64,000 nucleotides of DNA, from assembly GCA_021234155.1 (NCBI GenBank), contig JAJEKV010000010.1, forward strand, positions 16,438,275-16,502,274. Reading direction: 5' to 3'. The position numbers and the translations under genes were made by a program. The DNA comes from Isoetes taiwanensis. Lineage: Eukaryota > Streptophyta > Lycopodiopsida > Isoetales > Isoetaceae. This document shows, in pieces, positions 50,771-64,000 of the stretch. Within the stretch, counting starts at the first letter, position 1, and each line of letters starts with the position of its first letter. A model generated the notes under the pieces. It worked only from the letters and a program-made list of their open reading frames with translations. It did no database searches and was not told the origin of the DNA.

Positions 50771-52200
50771 CCCTTTCGATCACCATCCTATTCATACACA
50801 TCTCCACCTGTGCGTCTATGCTTGTCCCTTTACCTCAATATAAATCCTATTCATATGATAATTTGTTTGTTTTATTTTATTTTATTTTACTTTATTTTAT
50901 TTATACTCCTTTACCTTATATGTATTATGTGTTGGCTCTTATGTGTTTTCGCCACCCGTTGACCTGTTGTCCCTCGTTCCATGTGCTTTGCCTGTCTTCC
51001 GCTGAATTACTATGTATACCCCCTTTTCGTGCTTAAGGTTGTTCTTACTCTCGTCTGCATTATTTTCAATCCTATTTGTTCCTAATCGGTCATACATCAG
51101 CACTGTTACTACTCATTTCCGCAATGCTTCTTTGCATTTTTATACAAAAAATTTACAGATTTTCGAGTAGGACGTAATCTGCTCTCGTCCTACCTCCTGC
51201 CTTGATCGCACAATTTCCAAATCTGGTTCCTGCAATATCGTTATTTTATCGTAATCAAACTCAAATCAACCGTCTTTTTGGCTGACGACTTTGCCCCTTA
51301 TTAGGAAGGCTGTTTTACTGTACGTTATCTTCTTTTAATCTTTTTCTTGTTTATTATTTTATTTTATTCCTTTATTCCTTTATCGTGCCCGTTTAAAACT
51401 ATGCCCAACCTTTATCTATCCTAGTTGTCTTTCATCCATATTAGAGAAGCTTTTTCGCCAGATAAAAATTGGCGGGGAAAAATACTTCACGGACGGGAGA
51501 AGAAGAGGTTGAAAAAGGGCATTTTTGCCCTTTTTCAAATCATTGTATCTTTTGGGATACCGGTCCAAAACTAGGATCATTGGAGATCAAGTTAGCAACC
51601 ATATCCAATTGTTAGAATTAAAAATTCATAAAAATGTTAAGAGAATTATGGGTTTAAGTGCTAGGGGGTCAGGTGGACCAATTCTGGTCCATGGACCAGG
51701 AATGGTCCCCGGGACCACTCTAGTGTTAAGGATTTGATCATTCCTTCTATGTAGATGCATTCTGCATAGCTCGAAGGCATCAAATTGAACAAAATAACAA
51801 ATCTCAAACAAGGAAAGATAAAAGAAGAACCGTACCATACCATGCATGGCTTATCATACCGTATCATACCATATGGACGAGACAGAGATAGAAACTGATG
51901 AAACATAACATGGTGATGGCAAGAGGAAGCTTTCGACGGGAAAGAAGAAGGAGAAACAAAGGGCAATGAGAAGATTCATTGAAAAGAAGGGAGGAAACAA
52001 AGAGTGGGTGTAATGTAGGGAACCAAGAAACAATGGGCAATGAGAGAAGTGCTGCTATGAGGAGACGCCGATAACTAGCCTCGAAGATGGAGTGTACTTA
52101 TATAATATCTCGTCCTTGCCCAGAATGGCGATCTGAGGGCTCGGATCGATGCAATTCTCTTCTATAACCTACCTTCTTGTGGTTTATCACGAAATGAAAT
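50771..52200. other. Intergenic stretch, no gene recognised
   Basis: Contains TTTTATTTTATTTTAC low complexity (50870-50905, 51350-51385), a palindrome GGTCCATGGACC with flanking CTGGT/ACCAG (51670-51705), and a run of ATACCATACC / CCGTATCATACC repeats around CATGCATG (51830-51880). Open frames here are short and of biased composition. Confidence 0.5.
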
Positions 52201-53339
52201 TCAGATAATCCAATGAAACTCTAATAACCTTCTGCATTCCATTAATGTCCATACCTCTTCCACATTCAATGTTTGAATATGATCATTCTCCATACGCACT
52301 TTCAGTTCAATTGAAGGAGTCCTAATGCAATGTTTCTCCACTGCTTTCCAACACAACTGACCATTTTCTCGCTGCCCCTTTTTCCTTTGGACAAAGAAAT
52401 TGTAATATAAGGTCTGCTTTGATAACTTGTACATGGAAAAAGTTGTTCCATTTCACATTACTTGCGTCAAAACCAATCGCAACAAAAACTTCATGCTTAC
52501 CTCAGTGTAAAACAGCTCAAGTCCACCTCACAAATAGTTATTTGCCCATCTGTCTCGTGGATTCGTTGTCTCCATTCTCCATAAAAAATCTGCTCAAGAG
52601 AGGCTTCGTTAACACCTTGAAAGGTCTTTGTTTGTGGAGCAACCTTTAAGATCTTTACATCCTTGAACAAAAATGCAAATATACTTATTGGAATAAATGC
52701 TTTTGCAGCACCTCGAACTCTGCCTCTTTCTGTCAACAACTTTTGTACTTCTCTTGCGAAAAAGCATCGAAAGGCCATAACAATATGCACATTACAAATG
52801 CCTTTAGAAATCTGAGATAGTGTAGGAGAATTTACCAGCGTCAACTTTCCCAGTTTTCCATTTGATTTCGTGTAATGGTATTTGTGGAACCAAATACCCT
52901 GATCCCTAAAAGAAGACAAAGAAACGTCAGGAAATAAGAAATGCCCAATAGCATGGAGATGGACCTCCAACACGCTTGTGATGCTCTGTGTTGGAACTCT
53001 ATTCTTGAACTCAGAAGAACAGAGGCAATTTGGTTCAAGCTTTGGAAATGTAGGACTTTCTGCAATATCCTCCTTCATCTTATCGGAAGGCCCATACGCA
53101 TGTGCAAAAATAATCTCATCTACACTTTTATGTCCTTGATTAATCACAAATCCGGTTACATGTGCTTTCCAATGTGCATTCAAATCGTTGAGCTTGTACT
53201 TTTTTACTAATATATTGAAATCGATCCATTCTCCATAATCATCCTTCCCATTCCTTAATATAAGTTGACCAAATTCAAATTGCTTAGTTGCCATTACCTG
53301 TGCAAATAGATGAATATCAGAAAAAATGGTTCGTCGCAC
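52201..53339 (-). CDS. Unidentified two-exon gene
   Basis: Exon 1 covers 53339 or 53294 (MATKQFEFGQLILRNGKDDY) down to 52497 (280 residues); a second open segment, 52434-52201, may be a further exon. Recognisable only as a soluble globular protein: YGEWIDFNILVKKYKLNDLN, FVINQGHKSVDEIIFAHAYG, VLEVHLHAIGHFLFPDVSLS, WFHKYHYTKSNGKLGKLTLV, GVNEASLEQIFYGEWRQRIH. No membrane segment, signal or catalytic motif identified. The ATG at 53294 follows an acceptor-like TTTGCACAG. A TATA box lies about 85 bases upstream. It has no internal stop, unlike the transposon genes around it, so it is the best candidate in the window for an intact host gene. Function unknown. Confidence 0.6.
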
Positions 53340-53419
53340 AAAACGTATAATTATATGGCCATTTTACTATGGTTTGCATATGATTCTGCTGTTCTATTTG
53401 TGTGAGGGTATGCCAACAG

Positions 53420-53431
53420 TATTTATAGAGC
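53420..53431 (-). promoter_or_regulatory. TATA box of the 52201-53339 gene
   Basis: CTCTATAAATAC on the minus strand, a close match to the plant TATA consensus, about 85 bases from the first ATG. Confidence 0.6.
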
Positions 53432-53521
53432 GCGTGTTATATTTCTTGTTAGTTTGCACTCTCGACCTATAGTTGTGGCATGCATGCGTTCATGCATTAT
53501 GCACACAGTGCATGCATACAT

Positions 53522-54002
53522 CAAGGTGGTTAAAAAACCCGTTTTTTATTCATAAAAATCTTCTATAAAAATCCGTACGTACTCTAAAAGATTTTTATGG
53601 AATGGGATAGCAAAAAATAAAATAAAATAAAAAAAATTGCCCCTAATTTTTTTGTGCACATTTAGGTTTAGGGTTTGAATGTTTAGAATTAAGGTTTACA
53701 GGGTTTAGAATGTTTAGGTTTAGGGTTAGAATGTTTAAATTTAGGGTTAGAATGTTTAGGCTTACATTGTGTACACTTAGGTTTAGGGTTAGAATGTTGA
53801 AAATTTAGGATTACAGGTTTAGAATTTAGGTTTAGGGTTAGAATTGTAGGCTTACAGATTTAGAATTTCATATTGTAATGGCTATATTGTAATTTCTATA
53901 AAATTTGTATTCTAAGGATTTTTATATTTTTTTAAAAATCCTTTAAAAAATCTTTGCATACGGATTTTTAAGGTACGGATTTCTAAGTACTCAACTACCT
54001 TG
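53522..54002. mobile_element. 481-bp MITE with 8-bp duplication, filled with telomere-like repeats
   Basis: Ends CAAGGTGGTTAAAAA and (reverse complement of the right end) CAAGGTAGTTGAGTA. The perfect 8-bp duplication GCATACAT (53514-53521 and 54003-54010) suggests hAT-type transposition. Subterminal AAAATCCGTAC / GTACGGATTTTT also pair. The middle (53655-53880) is a degenerate array of TTTAGGTTTAGGGTTAGAATG, i.e. drifted TTTAGGG repeats. Confidence 0.85.
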
Positions 54003-54010
54003 GCATACAT

Positions 54011-57309
<3,299 letters not shown>

Positions 57310-57960
57310 TTATGCTGTGAAAGATCCTGGGCTTCGATTATGCATGATATCCATGAAAAAATGTGCAGTTGCATCGGTATCTGAAGCAGAAGATGTTTCT
57401 TGGACCCCCACAAGATGCAGGTTCAGGTGGCGATCCTTGCTCGAGACCTGGGCTGCATGTGCTATTTGAAGTCTGTGTGTATATGAACCCGATACTGCTG
57501 GCCCCAGTGTTTGCTCTTGAACTACCTCGTTCATGGGTACATCCAAATCCACATGCGACTGTGTGTCAAGTAGCGGCTCAGTCTGTACCATCACGTCTGT
57601 CTGTAGTGTGCATCTGTCTGCTGGAGGAGGGGAACTAGCAGTCGTAGATATTCCTTTATCATGAATTGCAAGATGTCTAGAACTTGCGTCCAACTGTCTA
57701 TAGGCATTTGGGCGGAGGTTTTTGTAAAAGTCATCGATGACCCAATTGATTGTAGCTTAGAGCCAAATGTGAGTGGGTTGAGTTGTAGCGTGTCTGACAG
57801 TTGCAGAAGTAAAGCGGCATCTAGTGGCAAAGAAAAGTTTGCTAACGGACATGCTTCAACAGGATTTAGGGGTGCTGATGGAGAGCTTAGCTTTTACTGC
57901 CTTTCTTGCCAACTCCTTGGCTTTGCGAGTCATGGCAAGAGCTATGGATGGGTTGGCTTG
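57310..57960 (-). pseudogene. Decayed unidentified minus-strand reading frame
   Basis: Upstream frame TRKAKELARKAVKAKLSIST (about 57930-57870) is followed by frame changes and then PIDSWTQVLDILQFMIKEYL (57690-57630), continuing in a third frame as DVMVQTEPLLDTQSHVDLDV and LQIAHAAQVSSKDRHLNLHL. The composition is protein-like across frames, which suggests one broken gene. No family recognised; a retroelement gag is possible. Confidence 0.3.
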
Positions 57961-58089
57961 GAGGGATGGGCTGATCATGGGAAGGCCAGACTTACGGGGA
58001 TGTGTAGCAACAGATCTGGGCACTAAAAAATCTAGAATTAATGGCGTAATTTGTAGAATTTAAACAGAAAATTTGGTTGTACCTACAAT

Positions 58090-58880
58090 TATAACACCCC
58101 GGATGTCCTATGTGCCAAAGGACCGGATAAGAGAATAATGTGGCCGAAATTTGGAATCGTATTTTTGTAACCTAAGGTTTTTAATGGTGTAAATGGGTAT
58201 TCGTATGTGAGTATGTTATTTTGCTGACGGTCCAAACCCTGGAATGTAGGCCGAGCATCTTGTGCCCGGTTGGCCGGAACTAGTAGTGCCGCCGTAGGGT
58301 GCTCCAGGGATGGCGGAGCTGCTGAGGCTGGAGGTTCTTATGTGTCCTGCCTCTGGGCTTGTTGCTTTTTTGGGGTTTTCGGATAAGCAGGGGTCGGGTT
58401 GCTTGGTGGGGAGCGGAGGTGGAATCTTCTCGAAGGGGATTTGTGCCCGAGGTAAGCCGGCTGTGTTCTTGCCTTTGTTTTTGTCTGTAATTTTCTGCCA
58501 CATTGTTGGGGTCGTCACCACTCACCACACCATTCACCACTCACCACACTCGTCACTACTCACCACACTCGTCACCACTCACCACACTTGTCACCACTCA
58601 CCACACTCATCATATACCGTATATAGAGTGATATACGCGCATGCACGCGTGCAGGATATTTGCACGTATGCATTATGGAGCCATTATCACCACTGTGTTA
58701 TCTGAGTAGACCAGAGGGAAGAACAGAGAGAGGGAGACGGTGTATTGAGGGAGATTATTTTGCTTGATCTAGCTATGGAGATGATGATTCTTTGTGTTGT
58801 GCATTGCCTTGTTCTGATAGATTGAGCTTGATTGTTGGGTTTTTCATCCTTCTTGCAAGGTTAGAGTTCAGGCTCTAACA
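58090..58880 (+). repeat. Element C 5' LTR (about 791 bp)
   Basis: Begins TATAACACCCCGGATG (the common plant LTR start TGTAACACCCCGG with G to A) and ends GGCTCTAACA before the primer site. Contains a CACC-rich array (58517-58612). LTR edges are inferred from one copy only. Confidence 0.75.
58517..58612 (+). repeat. CACCACTCACCACACT array in the element C LTR
   Basis: Five or more units of CACCACTCACCACACTCGT in tandem. A similar CAC-rich array occurs inside the pol region of the same element (62070-62250). Confidence 0.9.
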
Positions 58881-58883
58881 ATT

Positions 58884-58895
58884 TGGCGACCACGG
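58884..58895 (+). promoter_or_regulatory. Element C primer binding site
   Basis: TGGCGACCACGG three bases after the LTR. TGGCG is a frequent start of Ty3-type primer sites, but I cannot assign the tRNA. Confidence 0.6.
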
Positions 58896-59071
58896 TGCTC
58901 GACAGACCAGTGATCGGCAAGAATTTCCATTGAAAAAGGAGTTGTTACCATTGGTATTGGTGATCGTCGGTAAAGAACGACACCATTGAGAAAGGAGCAA
59001 TTTCTTGTGTGAAGGGAATTTTTGTCGTAATTGATTTGTGGGGTAGAATTTGACAAGGGGAGCATAGTTTT

Positions 59072-59824
59072 ATGCCCAAGAAGAGAAGTAAGAAGGAGAT
59101 CCCACCAAGCTCTATCGTAACAAAAAGGGGACCGGTGAGTCAATCTTTGGGCTCAAAATTGCATCAAGATTCAATTTCGTTTTCAGATTTGGGAGCAGAT
59201 CTAGGGTCTAATTCTCAGATCCAAGAGGTTTTGATTCCATTTACCGATCTAGACGGTAATCCAATTTCGTTTTTCAAATTGAAGGGAGATTCAATTTCGT
59301 TTTTCAAATTTCAAGAAACCCAAGAAGAGGCAAAGATGGCTGTATTACCACCTATGGTATGGGGTTTTCAGACAATGGGGATTCCAAAGTTTGATGATCT
59401 TGTGGATCGGGATCCTTTGAAGCATATTGTGAAGTTTGAGAGGTATTGCCAGCAATGTAAGTTACCGGCTGGTGATTATTTGCTTTGGTTTCATAGTTCT
59501 TTGCAAGATTCAGTGGAGGAATGGGCACAAACTCAGCCAGATACCATGACATATCAGGAATTAAAGGAAGCTTTCATTGCTAATTATCAAGAAGTTCATG
59601 GTAAGGATAAGACTATGGAAAGGCAAGGGGGGTTCACCCTGAAATCCCGTATGAACCATCTGAGTTATAAGAAATGGGTTATTTTTGGAGAGCTTTTGTA
59701 CGAAAATATATGGAAAGGGGTGGTTTTTATCACATTTTGCAATATTTTAAGCCTGTACATTTTCGATATGGGTATTTTTCTAGTTCTTTTGGACCGTATA
59801 CTATGGGTTTTCTTGCTACCCTAG
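59072..59824 (+). pseudogene. Element C gag, N-terminal and capsid part
   Basis: Starts MPKKRSKKEIPPSS, has a repeated DSISFFKFQ / PISFFKLKG motif, and enters a Ty3 capsid domain (FERYCQQCKLPAGDYLLWFH; DSVEEWAQTQPDTMTYQELK). The frame is lost near 59640, after KDKTMERQG. The remainder of the capsid (EMDI-, KAKQPTTLLEAQKYALKAED) is found in other frames up to 60150. Confidence 0.8.
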
Positions 59825-60246
59825 TAACGCAGATGGCATATCCATATTGTATATAGGTGAATCCCCCGGGTGGAAAGGTGGACCAATTTCACACAAAAGG
59901 TAGATGAATCAATTAGAGAATCAGAGGTAAATTGCGGTTCTCAAAGCCGTAGTTCATTGGAAGATTGCAAGGAGTGATGAAATGGATATTTAATGGTATG
60001 TGAAGGGGCTGAAATGAGCTATTGCTCATAAGGTGAAGGCTAAACAGCCTACAACATTACTAGAGGCACAAAAGTATGCTCTCAAGGCTGAGGATAAGTT
60101 GGGATACATTCATGAAGTTGATGCTCCAGAGCACATAAAACAGAGGATATTACAGCCAAGATTTCTAAGCTTACAATTGGTGAGAAGCCAGGGGAGGTGC
60201 AGTTAAGTATTGTGGGTCTATTGGGCATTCTGATACTACATGTAGA

Positions 60247-61359
60247 TTGCTGAAATTCTGCTCAAGATGCCAAATCAAGGGCCATAATGATCAAGAATGT
60301 AGGGAGAAGAGATTCTTTGAGAGGGCCAATCCGGTATTTGCTGTTATGCAACAAGCACCATCTATTCCTATTCAACCAATGCAAGCAGCACCTATCATAC
60401 CACAAGTTCCAATGATGCCACAAGCTCCAATTGCTCAACAAGTTCCAATGGGTTCCACACCAATGGTGCAGCCAAAACAGGGATGGTATCCAAGTAAGGC
60501 TCATTTGTATTGCAAGTTATGTGATAAATTCAAGCATGATGAGACTACTTGTTGGAAAATCCATGGGAAACCAGAATGGGCAACCAACAAGTATCCACCA
60601 AAGCAGCAAGTGTTTGAATCAGTACCTCTTCCTAATAATGATGTTCGCATTCAAGATGCAAAGTACATTGATAATCCTCAAGTTAAGGCTCTTATTGAGG
60701 AGCTTAAGAAGCAAGAGAAGGCAAAATCAGTAGTAAATTGTGGATTTGTTGAGGTAGACAGTGACCCATTTCAGCAAGAAGAAGAGATTGGAGAAGTAAA
60801 TGCGGTTACAAGATCACAAAAGGTGGTGCAAGAACCAAGAGTAGTGCCAATTGCGGAGAAGACTAAAACCTCTTTTCCAAAGGCTTTGAAGGAACAAGCC
60901 TTGAAGGTATCAGCACCTAAGAAGGTGCAATTCAATGTGCTGCCCACACAACAGTTTCAGTCTATAGAAGAAAATCAGCCCATAGTGATGCCTCCTGTGG
61001 TGGATGAGACAATTCAAAATGAAGATGATGTGATCAGCCAAGTTTTAGCCACTAAAGTTACACTTACTCTTGAGCAATTGATGCATTATTCTCCCAATTT
61101 GTTGCAAGAGTTAGGGGGAAGAACAAAATCAGAAATTTCAGTCCAACAAATCATATCAAATGATACCGACAAGAGGAGAATGGAGCCACCAGCCCGGCAA
61201 TCCAAGGATCCTGGGCCATTTCTTTGTGATGTGAGTATTAATGCGTATCTAATCAAAGAGGCCAACATAGATACTGGCAGTGGAGTGAATGTAATGCCTT
61301 ACCACATCATGCTTCAAGTTGGATTGAAAATGATGGAACCGACAAACCGACAACTATGA
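60247..61359 (+). pseudogene. Element C nucleocapsid knuckles and protease
   Basis: Two zinc knuckles of C-x2-C-x4-H-x4-C type: CSRCQIKGHNDQEC (start) and CKLCDKFKHDETTC (about residue 92). A Pro/Gln/Met-rich linker (QAAPIIPQVPMMPQAPIAQQ) lies between them. The C-terminal part has the protease active site EANIDTGSGVNVMPYH. It ends with TGA overlapping the ATG of the next frame (ATGA at 61356), so the protease is completed in another phase. Confidence 0.85.
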
Positions 61360-62474
61360 TGCTCAAAGCATTCAATCAAATGAAGGCGCAGCCTATGGGA
61401 GTCATAAGAAATGTTTTATGCAAGGTTTATGAGGTAGAAGCAATCTTGGATTTCATGGTTTTGAAATTTCCAGAGAGTGTGCATGCTGAAACTTATACTT
61501 TGTTGCTGAGTCGTACATGGTTAGATGTCGTACAAGCTGAGACTTCATGGAGGAAGCGTGAAATGAACATATTTCAAGGGGAACACAAGGTTACTATAGA
61601 TCATCCTTTGAAATCAGCAAAAGGTACCTTTCTTTGCAATCCTTCTTTGAGCAGCCCGCAGTTAGAAATCAGCAAAGAGAATGCTATGGTGTCAGGACAG
61701 CAAGGTCTTAGTTGTTTTCATGTCTTGGAAGTGGGTGACAGGGAAGATAAGACTTTGTACAAGTGGTTAAAAGGTACCCAAATTTCAGAAATATGTCATT
61801 TACAGCAGCAAGTTGCCGATAAGTATATCCAAAGACTGGAAAGTATTGGTGAAGATGAGTTACACGAGACTCTTGTGAACATGCAGGAAGAGTCCATTCA
61901 AAGACCCAATGGGGAGACTTTATTCCAGCAAGGAATTGATCAAGATCAAGTAGAGATGCTGATTTTGACATCAAGCATGGATGGGGTAGTCAGAAATCAG
62001 CCCACTATACAAGTACAAGCAGCTTGGTGGCATGCGCATTCGGAGGATGAGGTAAATCGAGATCAGTCCATATTCACCACAGTCATTACAGTCACCACAT
62101 GCACCAAATTCATCACAATCATCACATCCACCACATCCATTACAGTCACCACAGTCATCACACGCACCACATTCATCACATTCACCACAATCACCACATT
62201 CACCACATTCATCATCACACTCACCACCTTCATTATACCACCACATTCAAATCAAGAACATCAACATTTCTCAAGGAAATCAAGAAGAATTGGTTACTAT
62301 TGGAGGCGATCTTACTCAAGAGGAGGAACGGATTTGATATCTTTATTAAGAGAATTCAGGGATGTTTTGGCAAGAAATTACAAAGAATTGAAAGGCATTC
62401 CACCGAGGGTTGTGGTGCATACCATTGATTTGAAACAAGGATCAAAACCAAATTCCAACAAGCTCAAAGGCTAA
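61356..62474 (+). pseudogene. Element C protease end and pre-RT region with a His/Thr-rich insert
   Basis: Starts MMLKAFNQMKAQPMGVIRNV and has YTLLLSRTWLDVVQAETSWR, the end of a Ty3 protease (normally LLGRPWL). Further on, 62070-62250 is a CAC/TCA repeat translated as ITTSTTSITVTTVITRTT. It ends with the RT entry (LLREFRDVLARNYKELKGIP; HTIDLKQGSKPNSNKLKG), where plant Ty3 RT begins. Confidence 0.75.
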
Positions 62475-64000
62475 TGAGTCCAAAGAATAGAGGAGCAAGT
62501 AAAGGCTGAAGTTATGAAGCTTTTGGAGGCGGGATTTATTGTACCAAAGGCCCAATTCAGATTGGATCAGTTCTATTGTCCCAAAGAGAAAGCCAAATAA
62601 CTCAATCCGAGTATGCATTGATTACAGGGATCTCAACAAAGCTACAAAAGAGATCATTTTCCTACACCATTCATAGACACTTTGTTGGATATTGTTGCGT
62701 AAAATCAGGCCTACTCTTTCTTGGATGGTTACTCGTGATATAATCAGATCCAAATCTATCCACCACATCAAGCAATGACGGCTTTTCAACACCTTTTGGC
62801 ATCTATGCTTACAAGGTATTACCTTTTAGCCTCACAAATGCTCCAGCCACATTTCAGAGCTATGACATATGCTTTTCATGATATTTTAGACTTTTGAGAG
62901 TCTTTATAGATGACTTAACAAAGTATTTTCTAATCCAAGAAAGGATCACTTGGATCATCTCAGAAAAATTCTTGAAAGATGCCGGGTCAGATGGTATAAG
63001 TTTGAATCCCGCTAAGTGTATTTTCTTCACTAGAGGAGGAAAACTATTGGGCAATTATGTTTTAAAAAGGGATTACAAGTGGATCATGGTAAGATTGCAG
63101 CCTTGGAGAAGGTCAAACCACCTACAAATGTATCCCAAGTGAGAAGCTTATATGGCCAACTCGGTTTTAGTAGGAGGTATTTGCATAATTTTGCTAAAGT
63201 AACCCACCCACTTGTGGATTGTATGAAGCCGTGGCAGCATTTTAGATGGAAGGAAGATGCTCAAGAAGCATTTGAATGGTGCCTTGCACAATTGAAAGAG
63301 AGAACTTTGCTGATTTCTCCAAGAATGAGTGAGCCTTTTCATTTATTCTTTACAGTTTGGGAGCAAGCTTTGGCTGTCACACTATGTCGAAAAATCAGCA
63401 AAAGCATTATGATGTGAATTACTATGCTAGCAGTCGTTAACTCCGCAAGAGCGAAAATGGACTCATGTGGAGCATCTTGGGTTGGCATTGAAATGGGCCT
63501 TGAATAAATTTAGAGACATTATCTTCTTCCTTCACAATGGAATTCAGCAAATGTGTACAAGATGTTTACATTCATATGGATGTGAACCCATTGCCATGCA
63601 TTTACAACAAGACTGTCCAAGATCCTAAGTTTACAAGATGGGCTCTTATCATACAAGAATTTGAGTTGAAGTATGTTAAGATGGCTCAAGGAGCTCATAA
63701 TCCAAGTGCCTATTTGAGTAGTGGTGCTGAAATAGAAGAGGAAACAGACCGAGCAAGTAGCATTTCGTGATAATGGAGTATTACAAGGGTTCATTGAGAC
63801 CGTGGATCTTTGGTATGCCAATATATACGTGTGTATTTACAAGATCAGACTTATCCTTCATCATTTTCAAAGCAACAAAAGCATGCTCTTAGAGTACAAG
63901 CAGCTGGTTATGTGGTGCATGAAGCTATTCTTTATAAGAGGACTATGGAAGGTCTCTTATTAAGATGTGTTGCTGGTCAGCAAACTCATGATTTGTTGCA
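62475..64000 (+). pseudogene. Element C RT-RNase H, heavily decayed
   Basis: Pieces in several frames: KRKPNNSIRVCIDYRDLNKA-like text near 62580-62640, the thumb region KVKPPTNVSQVRSLYGQLGF and RRYLHNFAKVTHPLVDCMKP (63094-63240), RNase H entry WKEDAQEAFEWCLAQLKERT, and the tethered RNase H end WALIIQEFELKYVKMAQGAH (63640-63700). The catalytic FxDD is not recoverable. The element continues past 64000. Confidence 0.75.

Larger units (their letters stand above)
58090..64000 (+). mobile_element. Ty3-type LTR retrotransposon C, runs past the window
   Basis: 5' LTR 58090-58880, primer site at 58884, gag 59072 onward, two zinc knuckles, DTG protease, and a decayed RT-RNase H region to the window end. 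Only the 5' LTR lies in the window. It belongs to a different lineage from A and B: different LTR, primer site, and two CCHC knuckles. Multiple frameshifts indicate an old copy. Confidence 0.85.

Noticed and set aside
61971-62246. Cys/Asp/Gly-rich minus-strand frame (ECGDCGECDECG)
   Set aside because: Antisense reading of the CAC-rich array in element C, not a metal-binding protein.

Overview
The window is nuclear DNA from a land plant with a large, repeat-rich genome. The evidence is chromodomain Ty3 (chromovirus) retrotransposons, initiator-Met-tRNA primer sites (TGGTATCAGAGC), a captured pentatricopeptide-repeat (PPR) gene, an FCP1-type phosphatase domain, degenerate TTTAGGG-like repeats and GT-AG introns. 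A non-flowering plant such as a fern or lycophyte is my guess and is not proven. Almost all of the sequence is transposons, many nested inside one another, with a few host-like gene remnants between them.

Layout. 66-2208 (-): decayed multi-exon gene of a DDE-transposase-like family. 2654-6018 (+): multi-exon gene ending in an FCP1-like domain, with a CACATGTG-rich intron. 6275-41837 (+): one 5'-truncated Ty3 element (B) spread over 35.6 kb by later insertions. Its reverse transcriptase is split by a 17-kb DNA element (D1, 7351-24326; 25-bp terminal inverted repeats, CAAG duplication). D1 itself contains a 12.6-kb minus-strand Ty3 chromovirus (A, 8002-20560). B's 3' LTR is split by a 2.3-kb gag-only LTR element (27703-30022, GGCCA duplication) and by a 10.5-kb hAT element (30394-40852, CCAGACAC duplication). 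41838-42787 (-): a disrupted gene. About 43037-50150 (-): an L1-like LINE, cut at its YADD motif by a textbook Helitron (44469-46758) that carries a PPR gene fragment. 52201-53339 (-): an unidentified but plausible gene with a TATA box. 53522-54002: a MITE filled with telomere-like repeats. 55438-55596: a (CA)n tract. 58090-64000 (+): the 5' LTR, gag and decayed pol of another Ty3 element that runs off the window.

Main result. Element A carries extra genes upstream of gag. One reading frame starts with the exact first ten residues of histone H3 (MARTKQTARK, including K4 and K9), runs through a long charged linker, and, after one in-frame TGA, ends in a complete gap-free H3 histone fold (about half identical to canonical H3). 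A second, unidentified 488-residue gene follows. Each of the two genes is preceded by the same cassette: a pair of 67-bp palindromes and a TATAAATA box. The same element encodes a chromodomain integrase. It therefore looks like a retrotransposon with its own histone H3 and a duplicated promoter module.

Second result. The hAT element holds a whole cargo block: a divergent kinase-like gene, a coiled-coil/Cys-rich gene, and at least nine precursor-microRNA-like fold-backs. It is bounded by arrays of an alternating TTTCGCGTAAGCGAAA motif next to each end.
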